From the NCBI GenBank assembly GCA_947646735.1, contig CANTFK010000620.1:1-38931 (forward strand): a DNA stretch of 38,931 nucleotides. The letters run 5' to 3'. This stretch comes from Peronospora farinosa. Taxonomy: Eukaryota > Oomycota > Peronosporomycetes > Peronosporales > Peronosporaceae. Positions 1 through 10,295 of the stretch are shown in pieces (positions within the stretch are counted from its first letter, which is position 1; each line of letters begins with the position of its first letter). Below the pieces are notes generated by a model. The model saw only the letters and a program-made list of their open reading frames with translations, searched no databases and was not told the origin of the DNA. Made by a program: the position numbers and the translations under genes.

Positions 1-156
1 GAAGAGGTCAAGGATGTCTCAGTTCAGGGTCTAGATGGATTGTTCCCGAGTGTGTATCTGGAAGAAGACGTGATGAGAAAGAGAACGGCGATTGCAGTCG
101 ATATTGTAAGCGAGCATATAATTAGTGAAGAAGAAAGACAAAATGTTCATATCTAG
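1..156 (+). CDS. 3' end of an SH3-like domain gene (partial)
   Basis: Frame 1 is open from the first base and gives 51 codons before TAG at 154-156. Residues 11-21, GLFPSVYLEED, resemble the end of an SH3 domain, where a G-x-FP-x-x-Y-[VL] strand is typical. The rest is a charged tail. SH3 domains bind proline-rich partners, often in actin or endocytic proteins, but the upstream part of the gene lies outside the window, so its role cannot be named. A degraded relative of this same sequence lies on the opposite strand at the far end of the window (38784-38931). The domain call rests on about ten residues and is moderate. Confidence 0.5.
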   Translation, partial: EEVKDVSVQGLDGLFPSVYLEEDVMRKRTAIAVDIVSEHIISEEERQNVHI

Positions 157-300
157 CATTATGACCAATCAAATGTCGATAAATTTGAGAAGATGAGCTC
201 CTTAGACAAGACCACTGTTTTTTATATAGTTGGCGTTGTCCACACCATCTTTAGTACTCTTTTGACTGGGCTCAATTAATTTGCAGCCAAGTAATTGAAT

Positions 301-1108
301 ATGAGTTCGCAGCGTGGTAATATGAAGAAACGTGCGCCCAAGCATCAGAATTCGTTTGCATTCAAGCACAATCCTAAGTCTAAAAAGACGGAGCGTATTA
401 TGTCGATGCCTATCCATGGACTTTGTGAGAAATGCCATCAACAAATCGAGTGGCGCAAGAAGTATCGCAAATACAAGCCTCTTACTCAACCAGGCTCCTG
501 GTACACCACTGCCTTTGATCTACTTTAATTACTGTATTACACCTGAGTAGTAGGGTGGAGAGACTAAACAATGTTGTTATTGTTGATACTGTTGCAATGT
601 GTCCATGATTGTAGCATTTTCTGTCATCAAAAGAACGTGACGTCTGCCTATCATTCTTCCTGTGATTCATGTGCCAAGGTTCATCTTTATACACTACTGA
701 CAATGTAAATTGTAGCTTTGCAATGAAATACAAAGGTAGCTGACAATTTGTTGATTGATTTGTTGATTGTAGGAACGAGATATCTGTGCTAAATGCTGTT
801 TGACCAAGGAGATCGTTGCAAGGTGCGTCTAAATACAATAAGAAGCTGCTATTGCTCATGCTGCAGTCGATTAACTATTGCGTCATTGTGCTTCTTGTTG
901 CACTTTTAGTGAACAAGAATTGCTAGCAGAACATGAGAAGAAGGAGCGAGAATTTGAAAGCTCATTGGAAGGAATGCGTGAACGTGATCGTCGTGCTTAC
1001 GTACGCAAGTTGGACAAGGAAAAAGAGGCAATTACGACCGGACAAGGGGCTCTGACCATAGACGAGGCGAGAGATGCAGTAGACCCGCTTTTGAATTTTG
1101 ATCAATAA
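301..1108 (+). CDS. C9orf85-like (DUF2039) zinc-binding protein, 4 exons
   Basis: Exons 301-500, 615-678, 773-822 and 910-1108 join at GT-AG introns and give a 170-residue protein. It starts MSSQRGN and has a basic KHQN-FAFKHN segment, as in the human C9orf85 family. Every junction is set by cysteines that match the family: C-x2-C at the first junction (GSC|IFC), a YH-x2-C-x2-CAK block, then ERDICAKC, with exons 2 and 3 joining in phase 0. The C-terminal 65 residues are a charged helix with EKKEREFE and DKEKEAITTG. The metal-binding Cys pairs suggest a zinc ribbon. The biochemical function of the family is unknown. The start ATG at 301 follows a stop-rich leader. The stop codon lies in the first of three CCAAT-like repeats. 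Family call is confident and exon borders are good. Confidence 0.85.
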
Positions 1109-1172
1109 GACGTTGTATATCTGGTTTTTTAACCAATAAGACACTGTGAATACTATTTTTGACCAATAAGAC
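1100..1172 (+). repeat. Three CCAAT-like repeats about 30 bp apart
   Basis: The 12-mers GATCAATAAGAC (1100-1111), AACCAATAAGAC (1131-1142) and GACCAATAAGAC (1161-1172) repeat at 31- and 30-base spacing. The first contains the stop codon of the upstream gene (TAA at 1106-1108), and the last ends 38 bases before the ATG of the downstream gene. Two copies contain a perfect CCAAT core, so they could be NF-Y-type promoter boxes. That role is an inference. Confidence 0.5.
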
Positions 1173-1209
1173 GTTAGGAATATCACTTTGTATCAAAATA
1201 TTCACCTTA

Positions 1210-2730
1210 ATGGCCTCGCAGTCGACACACGAAGCGTGGGATCACTGGTGGCGTGAGACTAAAAGTGGTAGCATCAACACCTATGTCTCTGTCATTCTCT
1301 TCTTTCTATCGACTGTATTGGCCAATTCCATTGCTCGCTGTCTCTTCTGGATCGTCCGTAAAGCTTGCCCCAATAAATGGATGTATGTATCGTATAATCT
1401 TATACCCTGTGTAATTGCATACATTCTAAGAATTAATGATAACCTCTGTAGCTGGCCAAACGAAGCTCGACAAATGATGATGTGGCAGACATCACTTATG
1501 TGTCGAGTCGGACTGTTATGGATCACGATTCTTGTGTCTCGTCTGTCCCTCTTACTCGATGATTGGCCAGCATGGGGTTTTGGGGTTTGCTTTCTTATCT
1601 GGTTGGACGCTGGAGGAAATGTACTGCGAGAAGTTATTGTTCGGAATGGTGTGGTAGGGTATAAAAACGACGAGAAATCCGGTCGGATGACATTGTTGTG
1701 CGAAGGTAGCACATTGGCCAAAATGCTGCTACTGGTGCTTATTGTATACACGTATTACATTACTCCTTGGATTGAAGGATCAAGGGAGCTCAAGTTGCTG
1801 TTCTCGGTAGGGTTTTATGTATCCATTGCATTGGCTACATTACCATTGGTACAGAGTATAAATGTTTTTGGAAGGGTATTAATTCATAAGAGTTTATGTA
1901 CTAACATGTGCGATTATTATTTGATATGATATTATTATGTTTCACAGTTACGCAATGTCATGGGTGCACACTACATGTTTCTGACCAATATGTTGCATCT
2001 CGACTCAAGAATTTATTTGCACGGCTCAAGAAAAGGAAAAATTTGTGATGCACCACTGGGTTTCATTGTACTGGCTACACGTGACAATACCAAGACATTC
2101 ATTCCTGCAGGCGGTACAGTTGGCAACACAACTGAGGTATTTCACAAGTTTCTGTGGCCACTTCGACTGGATGTTCGGCTACCAACAGATCTCCCGGCCA
2201 AGCGTGTGCGCGAGCTTGTACAGGACATGGATCGGTTACTTTTGTGGAATCCAGTGGTTGCCATCGCACCCGATGGAAGTGCCACTTTAGATGTAGGAGA
2301 AACTTCTTCATTCATTGATGCGTCGACACCACACGAAAGTGTGTCTGTATCTGGATTCACAAACACGGCGGCATCTGAAACCGTTACCAAACTATTGTTT
2401 GATAAGAACCAACAGGAAGAAGAGAGTATTATACAGCGCGCGCGAGGCAACGAGGGGTTTGTGGCATTGGAGCCTGATAAGCGATGGGTCATTCAGTTTC
2501 GAACGTTTGTTCAAGTCAAACAGAAAACACATTTTCGACAAACTCGTGCTGCGGTAAGTCTAAGCATTCTCTCATTGTATGAACGCTGCAAAACAATCGT
2601 GACGTTTGTGTTTCCATTTGCTTCCGGTAAACAGTACATCGAAGCTATTACGAAGCTAATGGAGAAACAAGGAGCGGCTTTTAGGCCGCAAGTTGCTGTT
2701 ACTGAGCCTAAATCTGCTGATGCGGATTGA
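1210..2730 (+). CDS. Multi-pass membrane protein, probably MscS-like channel, 2 exons
   Basis: Exons 1210-1875 and 1948-2730 join in phase 0 and give 482 residues. The start chosen is ATG 1210 (MASQSTHEAW). An open stretch upstream lacks a better ATG. The first 225 residues hold about six hydrophobic segments (NTYVSVILFFLSTVLANS; YNLIPCVIAYILRI; LLWITILVSRLSLLL; FGVCFLIWLDAGG; AKMLLLVLIVYTYYIT; LLFSVGFYVSIALATLPL). After the intron, LDSRIYLHGSRKGKI and then VLATRDNTKTFIP resemble the beta domain of MscS channels, where a D-R-I-x-L/V-x-G strand is followed by a T-x-R-x-x-x-x-x-x-IP strand. A longer cytosolic tail follows. Such channels release ions on membrane tension. The match is by pattern only, and an oomycete-specific membrane family is the alternative. 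Confidence 0.55.
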
Positions 2731-2755
2731 GAATGATGGAGGTAGAGTCTAGCGT

Positions 2756-5700
2756 TTAACCAGCAACCGCACTTGTAAATTGGCTATCCTTCTGCTTTTT
2801 TCGCACCTGGTCCAGACGCATGCTGACCTCGATCGTCGACACATACACTTCAAGATCGCCGTCGTCGGGCAGAACCTGGAGCAACTCTTCTGGACTGAGC
2901 GTTGAGCACACGTGGTTGAGAATACTTTGTAAAACTGCACCCTCGTTGTGGACTATGCTGTTATCGACCTGCGAGATAAAAGCACGGCGAACGAAAGCTT
3001 AGCAGCACAAATTGACGCATTTTGTCAATGACTTCGTACCTCGGATGCGTTCTGTGAAATTGAAGATAAGGTGCTGATTAAAAAGCGCCATTCATCCAAC
3101 GTGCTGCAGAAGCTTTTGCCGTACGGCAAGAATAAATTAACAAAGTCAGCGCGTTGGGCGATGAGCTTTAGTCCGTCCACAGTTCTGTAAGCAAGCCACA
3201 ACTTCATTTATTAGTATCCCAAACCGAAAACATCCGACAACTGCTTGCGCACCTGGTAACACGAGGCAAAGTTAGGAGGACAACAAGTGCAGCCAAATCG
3301 TTTTCGAGATTCCAAGGCATCGGTTCCGAGATGTTTACGTCGAGTACCTCGTACGCTGACAACACATCTTCGGGACGAATTATATCGTTCTCGTGCAGTA
3401 ATCCGAGCACCTGGTTGAAAAGAAACTCGAGAGTTCTGCGCAGTCGAGGTGTCTCCGGCAGACAGTGTGTTTTCAAGTATTCTTGTACCCAACCGGGAAG
3501 CTGGCCGTGGGTATCTGGTTCCGAAATCATTGGTTCAAACAAGTCGCACACGATCGACTCCACACGTTCGCCCAAATCGTAACTTACTGAGCCGTGAAAG
3601 CACGAGCTCAACTTGACACACAGACGTGTTAATTCTGCTGCCACCGATGCCTTGACACTCTGCAAGTCGTCTTTATCATCTTGAATTTTCTCCGTCTCTG
3701 ACAACTGTTCAAGAGTCGGGAACATCTGAAGCACAAACACTAGGAATCGAAGCACAAGAGATTGGTCTGGAACGAAAGGCGTGGTTGGCAATTGTTCATC
3801 TGCTGACGATGAACACGACGTAGTGTTTAGAGCAAACTCAATTCTTGATGCTGACCCAATTGCAGCTTCACCGATTGCATTCAAGCAAAAACGTAGTGTG
3901 GACTGGATTGTTTCTTGGCGACCGATTGCGTTGTTGAACACTCGTTCCAAGACATCCAAGTATATCAATGGAGCATCTTTCATCAGTGCCTTTGCTAGGT
4001 TAGAGCTGGAGAGGCGTCTACTACTTTCAAGCGCACTGTTTTCGCCCGTAGAGATGATTGCAATGTCCTGAACAAGCAGATCTGGATGCGTCACTGCTAA
4101 GTGTACGAGGGCACCTACGTGACGCTGTAACAGATCGTCCAACAAAGCAAGCATGGAGGCATAAGAGCATTGCTCAGCAAAGTCCATCATCAAAGACCCC
4201 TCCGAAGTCCCAAATACATTCCAATCTTCCGTTGAGAAGGTAGCAGCACGTAAAACTAGTACAAGTCGTGCAATTTTGACGAGGACGCTGTGGCTAGAGG
4301 ACTCGTCCAGCTTTTCTAGTGCAAATGTGATGTCTTCCAGCGTCCACTTCAATGAAGAATCGACAATTAATCGAGAAAGTTGCTCCGGAAAGTATTTGCC
4401 ATAATGTAACAACACGATTCCCGTAAACTTGGCATCCGCTGGATTTAGATCTTGCACGAGTTTACAAGAACAAATGTCGGCAAGTGATTTGGGAGGCGGG
4501 AACACAAATGCTTCCAGGTATTTTCCTGTAGCTCCAATAACCTCAGATCGATCCACAGTCCCGACAATAGCCTGAAAACGGTGCATCACCTCAACAAATG
4601 GAACATTAGACGCTACAAACAGAAGAGCAGCCCGTCCTAAGTTGCGATGATGCTCCGACATGAAAATTGCTGCAAGATCAGACGCACATTCCCTAGCAAG
4701 GCGGTCATACAGCTTCGTTTCAAGTTCAAGAGCCAGCTTCTCTTTTCGGTCCGATGTCAAAGCGGCAACCTCTTTTCGAATTGAGTCGTTGCTGATTGCA
4801 AGACGCAGCAAGTCGAAACCCACATCGGCACGATAACGATACAGCGAAAACAAGCTCAACAGCAAGTCGATCTGGAACGGCCTCATGGCACCGTCCGTGG
4901 ATAGCACACCTTGGCGCACATAGGCATATATCAACGATGGTGGACTTTGCTGGAAAATCATGATGCTGCGCTGACAGGGGTCTGCCTTAAAGTCGAGACG
5001 TGTACGCATCTCGAACTCTGCCTCTGGAAGACGCTCGGCTGCAGCAAGACTAGCTATGTGCACGATATTATTTGACGTTTGGTACGCCAACGAATTCATT
5101 TGTGGGAGCAAGACGACGTACGAGTCAAGTGCAGCAAGCTGTGATACCGGATACGGAATAGGCTGCGTGCACAGGAGCTGCGGCTGTGATGGCTGAGGCA
5201 CGAGCGACTTGCTTAACGCACGACTGGCTGCTACATAGTGACATGGGCTCCAAATGGACCACACTTGTAGTCCCGACAGTGTTGCGACAAACAGGAAAGA
5301 GCTGTTGGCTGTGATACTGGTAACGGCCGAAGTAAAGCTGTAATGCATTACCACTCGCCCAGACTCTGTCGAGCCGCCTGCTTCGTCCTCATTCTCCTCC
5401 ACACTAGCAAAGAAATCTCGACTCTTTCCCACAACGACCTTCCCCACTTGAATTGGTTCGTGCATGCCTCTCAATTTTGTTCGTTCTTCCTTGCCCAATA
5501 CTTTCTTTGACATTTTCTTCCTTGTTAAGTCGACTTTTTCAGACAAAAAGTAATACAGGAACGCATTCTTCTCCGTAGCCACCAACAAACGCGTGTAACT
5601 TCTAGTCTCGACGCACACACGATTGTCAATAGTTTCAGGCAAAAACTTCAGCGACCGTACACTATGATTAGGCGGCATGTAGCGCTGCATTAGCACCCTC

Positions 5701-6674
5701 ACGTCGTTTTCACTAATGAAATACGACATAGCTTGGTTTGTACGAATATCTTGACTCTTGACTAGACCTGCAAGATTCCAGACTTCCTGTTGAGCCTCAT
5801 TTCGTCCAAGTACCATTGGAATCTGCTCCTGTTCGTCAAAAATCCGCTGTTCCTCTTGTTCCCGTTTTGTCTCCGTTTCAATCGTACTGTACGCCGAGCA
5901 CGACACTGGAACTTCCACAAACTTGTTCAAATCATCAAAACTTGAGATTTCCACACATTGTCGCGAGTCTGGAGGTACTGCATCTCCCTCTTCCTGCTTC
6001 TTACTTGTATTTTCCATGGTTGCATTTACTTTCCCCCCGATCTCATTCACATCGCGAGCACTTTGAACTTGAATTTCCATCACTCGAACCTCAGTCTGGG
6101 AAGCATAAGCCACATAAAGACCATGAATGGCTACATATTCTACCTCCATAAAGGCATGACGTTGAGACATATCCACTTTTAGCTCCATCACGTGCTCAAA
6201 AAACCCACGACTGCATTGCCAGATATTAAGTATTGTACCCATTGCCACAAGGACACGTCCTGTAAAGCTACAGACAGCCATACAATTGGCAATACAAGTG
6301 GACGACGGCGTGTCAAGGACCCCTAGGGGTAGCGTATAACCCCTAACCATTTTCCGCTCTCGCCAGTCGTGGTAAACACACAGAAATGTCTCACCGGCGT
6401 CAACCTCGTAATTGTCTTGTCTCTGTACATCACTTTCTAGTGTCACTAAACTATCGGAAAAGCTCGTGTAATGTAAAGTGTACACCCGTCGGTGAATGGA
6501 CGCGAATTCATGCAATAGTGCAGCGCATGAGGCTGCGTAGACGCGAATAACGCCTTCCTGTGTACTAGCTACGGCAAAAGTAGCATCAGCTGTGGTACGA
6601 GAAGCACTCGCTAGTATTTGCGTGTCGTCTGTTGCTACTTTGAACGCCAGCGATCGCACAAACAGCGACTCCAT
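2756..6674 (-). CDS. HPS3-like BLOC-2 subunit, 3 exons
   Basis: Exons (minus) 6674-3253, 3184-3040 and 2968-2756 join as phase 2 then phase 0 and give 1259 residues. The N-terminal ~470 residues have beta-propeller character (AVASTQEGVIRVYAAS, RVLVAMGTILNIWQC). The ETFLCVYHDWRERK segment resembles the AYVNWR region near the start of HPS3. A low-complexity acidic insert (about residues 215-270) is followed by a second propeller-like part and then a long helical region. HPS3 with HPS5 and HPS6 forms BLOC-2, which directs endosomal cargo to lysosome-related organelles. The protein is longer than human HPS3 (about 1000 residues), partly through the insert. The last 119 codons would be lost without splicing, and the introns have clean GTGCGC...ACAG and GTACGA...GCAG borders. 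HPS5 or another coat-like propeller protein is the alternative. Confidence 0.6.
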
Positions 6675-7104
6675 CTCTTAGATCGTCGACGGTATCAGAT
6701 AGACTCAGGATGGAATCAGATCGACTCAGGGCGGACTCAGATTCAGAAACGCGACGAAGTAGTGCTCGTGTCGACTGGAATTCTGATAACGGTCGTGATT
6801 CTACGTAGTAATGGGGGGTTTTATGCGTGCAGCATTCAATCGGTTACATCATATTGACGACCAGTAGCTACATTCACTCGTACATATATAGGTACATGTA
6901 TTAGTGATCTCTTTATGGTAGGAGTCAATGCAAATGCTCTAGTAAAATGCTGCTGGAATTGTCTCTAAAGGCTCCAAAGATGAGGATAGGGAGCTAGAAA
7001 CTGACCAAAGAATCACAAGATGTTATCGTCTTGCATTCTATTTTTCCTAGTTGCGGTCTGTATCTGGCTCAGATGTGGTCAGTAGAAGTCAAAGTACGTC
7101 AGCC
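6675..7104. promoter_or_regulatory. Divergent promoter region between the HPS3-like and C2-like genes
   Basis: These 430 bases separate two genes transcribed away from each other and must hold both promoters. Close to the HPS3-like start lies a 21-base tandem repeat: ATCAGATAGACTCAGGATGG from 6694 and ATCAGATCGACTCAGGGCGG from 6715, then a partial third unit to about 6746. An acceptor-like TTTTTCCTAG at 7041-7050 could mark a 5' UTR intron of the C2-like gene, but no upstream coding exon was found. Confidence 0.45.
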
Positions 7105-8067
7105 ATGGCGACAGTGGAAGAAAATCATGCTCTTGATCGCTCGTTTCTTGGAAAAACGTCAAGCATTCTACGAAAGTCCTTGAAAGCATTGGATCGACAA
7201 GTGCCAGGAATTGACACGTTCTCTGAGCCACTTTCTTCGATCATGCCACTGCTACTATCGAACACGACTGCTTGTCAGGAACCGTCATTGGCGGCGCAGC
7301 CGCTTACGTTAATTACTAAGAAGACGGTGATGCCATCATTGACATCACTTACTAAGCTTTTCTTGGCAAAGACCTTTCCATCACCACGCATAAAGTTGTG
7401 GGGTACTCAGAGCAGTCCAACAGGGGTGGACGAACCAATGGCAACGAGCACTGAAGATGCACGAGGTGACATTTGTGAGATTGTCGTAGTGGCGATTCAG
7501 AAAGTTATTGACTCGAGTGCGTACGAACACGACCGTGGAAGTACAATGGGCCCTGGTAGAGTACAAAAGGCATCGATCTGGAACGCTACGAAGCGGCCAC
7601 AAGGGCAATTGTCATTGCCACACCATATAAGCTGCTCTATCCGCAGTGGTGCGACGACCAAAGTCTCTGCTCAGCCTAAACGAAACGACAGGGAATTTGT
7701 CTTTGACGAAAAGTTTATCTTTGAGCGACGAGAAAAGGATGAACAGTATCATGAGGTGACTATTAAGGTGTCGAGTGTTGCACCTGGTTTCAACAAGAAA
7801 CACTGTCTTGGCCAAGTACATGTGGACTTGGATGCTGCGTTTGCTGCACAGACAATGGGTCCTATCTACAGACAGAGTGCTTTACAGACAAATGACGGCT
7901 CGGAATCGAGGATGGAGATTTACTATGTACTTCACCGTCTGGTAGTAAAGAATGCTATGGCTGCCACTGCTTCACGAAAGCTCATTCGATCAAGCAGGAG
8001 TCTTAACGACGATGACGACATGGACACCTGTGGACAGATTTTTCCCGATTTATGGTATCTATGCTAA
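7105..8067 (+). CDS. C2-like domain protein
   Basis: ATG 7105 (MATVEENHALDRSF) gives 320 residues. The frame is open upstream to 7051 without an ATG. The N-terminal half is Ser/Thr-rich and has no recognisable fold. The C-terminal part, from about residue 185, fits a C2 beta sandwich: SCSIRSGATTKVSAQPKRND, then FVFDEKFIFERR, then HEVTIKVSSVAPGF, then LGQVHVDLDAA. This follows the order of C2 strands (cargo strand, the 'F-x-E-x-F-x-F' strand, 'L-x-I-x-V' strand, 'iG-x-x-x-i-x-L' strand). C2 domains dock proteins on phospholipid membranes, some through calcium. The usual aspartates of the calcium loops are not obvious, so calcium binding is doubtful. It is transcribed away from the HPS3-like gene. 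The final codons (GQIFPDLWYLC) may be read through a small 3' intron. Confidence 0.5.
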   Translation: MATVEENHALDRSFLGKTSSILRKSLKALDRQVPGIDTFSEPLSSIMPLLLSNTTACQEPSLAAQPLTLITKKTVMPSLTSLTKLFLAKTFPSPRIKLWGTQSSPTGVDEPMATSTEDARGDICEIVVVAIQKVIDSSAYEHDRGSTMGPGRVQKASIWNATKRPQGQLSLPHHISCSIRSGATTKVSAQPKRNDREFVFDEKFIFERREKDEQYHEVTIKVSSVAPGFNKKHCLGQVHVDLDAAFAAQTMGPIYRQSALQTNDGSESRMEIYYVLHRLVVKNAMAATASRKLIRSSRSLNDDDDMDTCGQIFPDLWYLC

Positions 8068-8490
8068 GGTAGGGGCCATTAACAACGAGGAATGAAGTAT
8101 TTGGATGACAAGTGAAGAAGAACCAAGTTGTTTCGATGCTTAAAAATTCTGTCTATAACGAGGATTTGTTTTGTATTGATTGATACCTGTAGACTCGACT
8201 CTTTACGACACTGATGGTCTCATTTACAATTCGTATTACAGTTGCAGTGTCGTGGGAGTTGAGTCAGTACATGAACTGAATGCATGGCATAGAAGGTACC
8301 TGTTATAATAAATCCCCTCCTAAATATGATTACCAGTAGGTAGGTCATTACCATACATACGCACACTGTACATATTTTTTACCTGTATACATTTGATTCT
8401 ATGAATTTCGTCATAAAGTTTTGACGATATAATAGACTCATAGTAAACCAAACGCCATCGCTTTCAAGTGATCTTCTATCGTCGTAAGAA
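8068..8490. other. Intergenic spacer, no feature recognised
   Basis: This AT-rich stretch holds the 3' end of the C2-like gene and the promoter of the ankyrin-FYVE gene. No open frame, RNA gene or strong repeat was seen on either strand. Confidence 0.4.
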
Positions 8491-9672
8491 ATGACGTTTT
8501 ATTGTGCTTCTTCGAAAGAAGAGGAAGAATTGTCCTTTTCATCGACTTCTACTATGGACTCTGACTATGAGATACCAGTTGCACTGCAGAAACTACACGT
8601 CTGGACCAATGAGCGTGTATCTACTCGAGTTTCGCAGACGTTGAGTACCCTGAATACCATTCGGGAGAGCGAGTCGATGCGTTTTAGTATGGTGACGGCT
8701 AATAAATGGAAGAAAATGGGCTATCATCCTTATAAGCCTGACGCCTTGGGATACACGGCATTGCATCGTGCTGCGAAACGTGGTGATGAAGCTGTCGTGA
8801 CGTCTCTCCTTGCCATGTACGACGGCAAAGCCATTGACTTGGCCTCGATTCAGTCTCATAAACAGCAACAGATTGCGCTACATATTGCAGCCAAGTATGG
8901 TAACCTTGAAGCTGCTCGACTGCTAGCTGCGCCGGAATTTCGACGACTTGTCAACATGCCCGATCGCAATGGCAACACCCCGTTGCATTTTGCTGCTACG
9001 TGTTCTGCACCGTCAGCGGTGAAGGTTGTCGCATTACTCTTAATGCGAGGAGCAGACCCGACAATCAAGAGCAAGCGAGATGTCTTTCCCATCGTTGCTA
9101 GTGTGCTCACGGCACAAGGTGAGGACGACCCGACGATCGTACAGTTACTCATGAAAAATGGCAGTGACCCCAATACTGTCGACGGGGCTGGTAATACGGT
9201 GCTGCATATTGCTGTGTCACGGGGGCTGTGGAAGGTTGCAGCAGCTCTTGTAAGTGAAAACGCAGGCATGACGATCCGCAACAACCAAGGTGTGATGGTC
9301 CTGGATATTCTGTCGCCGGCACAGCTGGCGTGGTTGGTCAAGTTCCTTGTGCATCCACCTGAGTGGGTACCTTATGAGACGCAACGCTCTTGCATGGTGT
9401 GCTCGCGCAAGTTTGGTCTGCTTGTTCGACGTCATCACTGCCGATTATGCGGACGTATTTGCTGCGGTCCATGCTCTAAGTACAAACGCCGTCTCCCATT
9501 TAAGAACACTTCGAACAAGCTGACGAGAAAGGGGCACCATGATATGATGAAAGTCTGCAGTACCTGCGTTACCGTTCGTAGCGTTGCGGACACGGACTTA
9601 TCGTGGGCAAGCACCACGGTGGACCGATTGATAGCAAGTGATGCTATTGTAGATTATAATCATGATTATTAG
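8491..9672 (+). CDS. Ankyrin-repeat FYVE-finger protein
   Basis: A single open frame of 393 residues from ATG 8491; a second ATG at 8554 (MDSDYEIPVAL) is a possible alternative start. Ankyrin repeats span about residues 83-285, with YTALHRAAKRGDEAVVTSLL, IALHIAAKYGNLEAARLL, NTPLHFAATCSA and NTVLHIAVSRG. A FYVE-type zinc finger follows at about 292-370. It starts at W292, has Cys pairs SCMVCSRKFG, CRLCG, CCGPC and VCSTC, and carries the diagnostic RRHHCR motif at about residue 313. FYVE fingers bind phosphatidylinositol 3-phosphate on early endosomes, and ankyrin repeats bind proteins, so this is probably an endosomal adaptor. The usual W-x-x-D start of the finger reads WVPY, so the aspartate is replaced by tyrosine. 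The ankyrin-FYVE pairing is common in oomycetes. Confidence 0.88.
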   Translation: MTFYCASSKEEEELSFSSTSTMDSDYEIPVALQKLHVWTNERVSTRVSQTLSTLNTIRESESMRFSMVTANKWKKMGYHPYKPDALGYTALHRAAKRGDEAVVTSLLAMYDGKAIDLASIQSHKQQQIALHIAAKYGNLEAARLLAAPEFRRLVNMPDRNGNTPLHFAATCSAPSAVKVVALLLMRGADPTIKSKRDVFPIVASVLTAQGEDDPTIVQLLMKNGSDPNTVDGAGNTVLHIAVSRGLWKVAAALVSENAGMTIRNNQGVMVLDILSPAQLAWLVKFLVHPPEWVPYETQRSCMVCSRKFGLLVRRHHCRLCGRICCGPCSKYKRRLPFKNTSNKLTRKGHHDMMKVCSTCVTVRSVADTDLSWASTTVDRLIASDAIVDYNHDY

Positions 9673-10295
9673 CTCGCGGAGAAAGCAGCCACTTCGAACG
9701 AAGAAGACGGCGGCATCATGCGGCTGGCAAAAACGGTTGGATCCCTCCCTTGACGCTCTTCATCTTCTCCTCGTGAATTAGCGTACCGTACCAAATTTTC
9801 AACGGCATTTGGTGACCTTCACACATGGAAGTTTTACATACGCACCTTACTGTCCAGTTGCAAATTGCTTACCATACATGATGTAGTGGCATCTGCTCTA
9901 CGTAAGAGGAAAACTTGATGAAAAGCTGTACTACGCTAGCCGATTGCAAGGTCTGTGTAGTATGATATCGGTGGGTGGTACCATTCCTGACGAAGGCAGT
10001 AGTAACGCAACGCAGAGCTTTTCAAGCACCATTCCAGCTCCCGTAAGCTGTACACCTTTTGCTTCTTGTACTACGAAATATATCCAACGTGTCTGCTATC
10101 AACAAGACGACGTCGACGACAAAAAAGAAATACATTAGCTTCACGTAAAGCACTGTTAAAGTTCAACATGCTATCGGGTTGTCTTTTTCTTGATTATTCT
10201 TCCTGCCCCGCTTTTGCTTGGCAGGGTTAGCAGCACGCTATATTCTTCTTCCGTCTCCATTTTCCGGTCCGTTTTGATGCAACCTGCAGACGCTC
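9673..10295. other. Convergent spacer between ankyrin-FYVE and ERD2-like genes
   Basis: Both flanking genes end into this 620-base stretch, so it should hold two transcript ends. A 64-codon plus-strand frame (to 10138) has no good ATG and no recognisable motif, so it is not called as a gene. Confidence 0.35.

Noticed and set aside
9944..10138. 64-codon frame downstream of the ankyrin-FYVE gene
   Set aside because: No ATG at its start, no motif, and it lies in the convergent 3' spacer. An extra exon of the FYVE gene is possible but unsupported.
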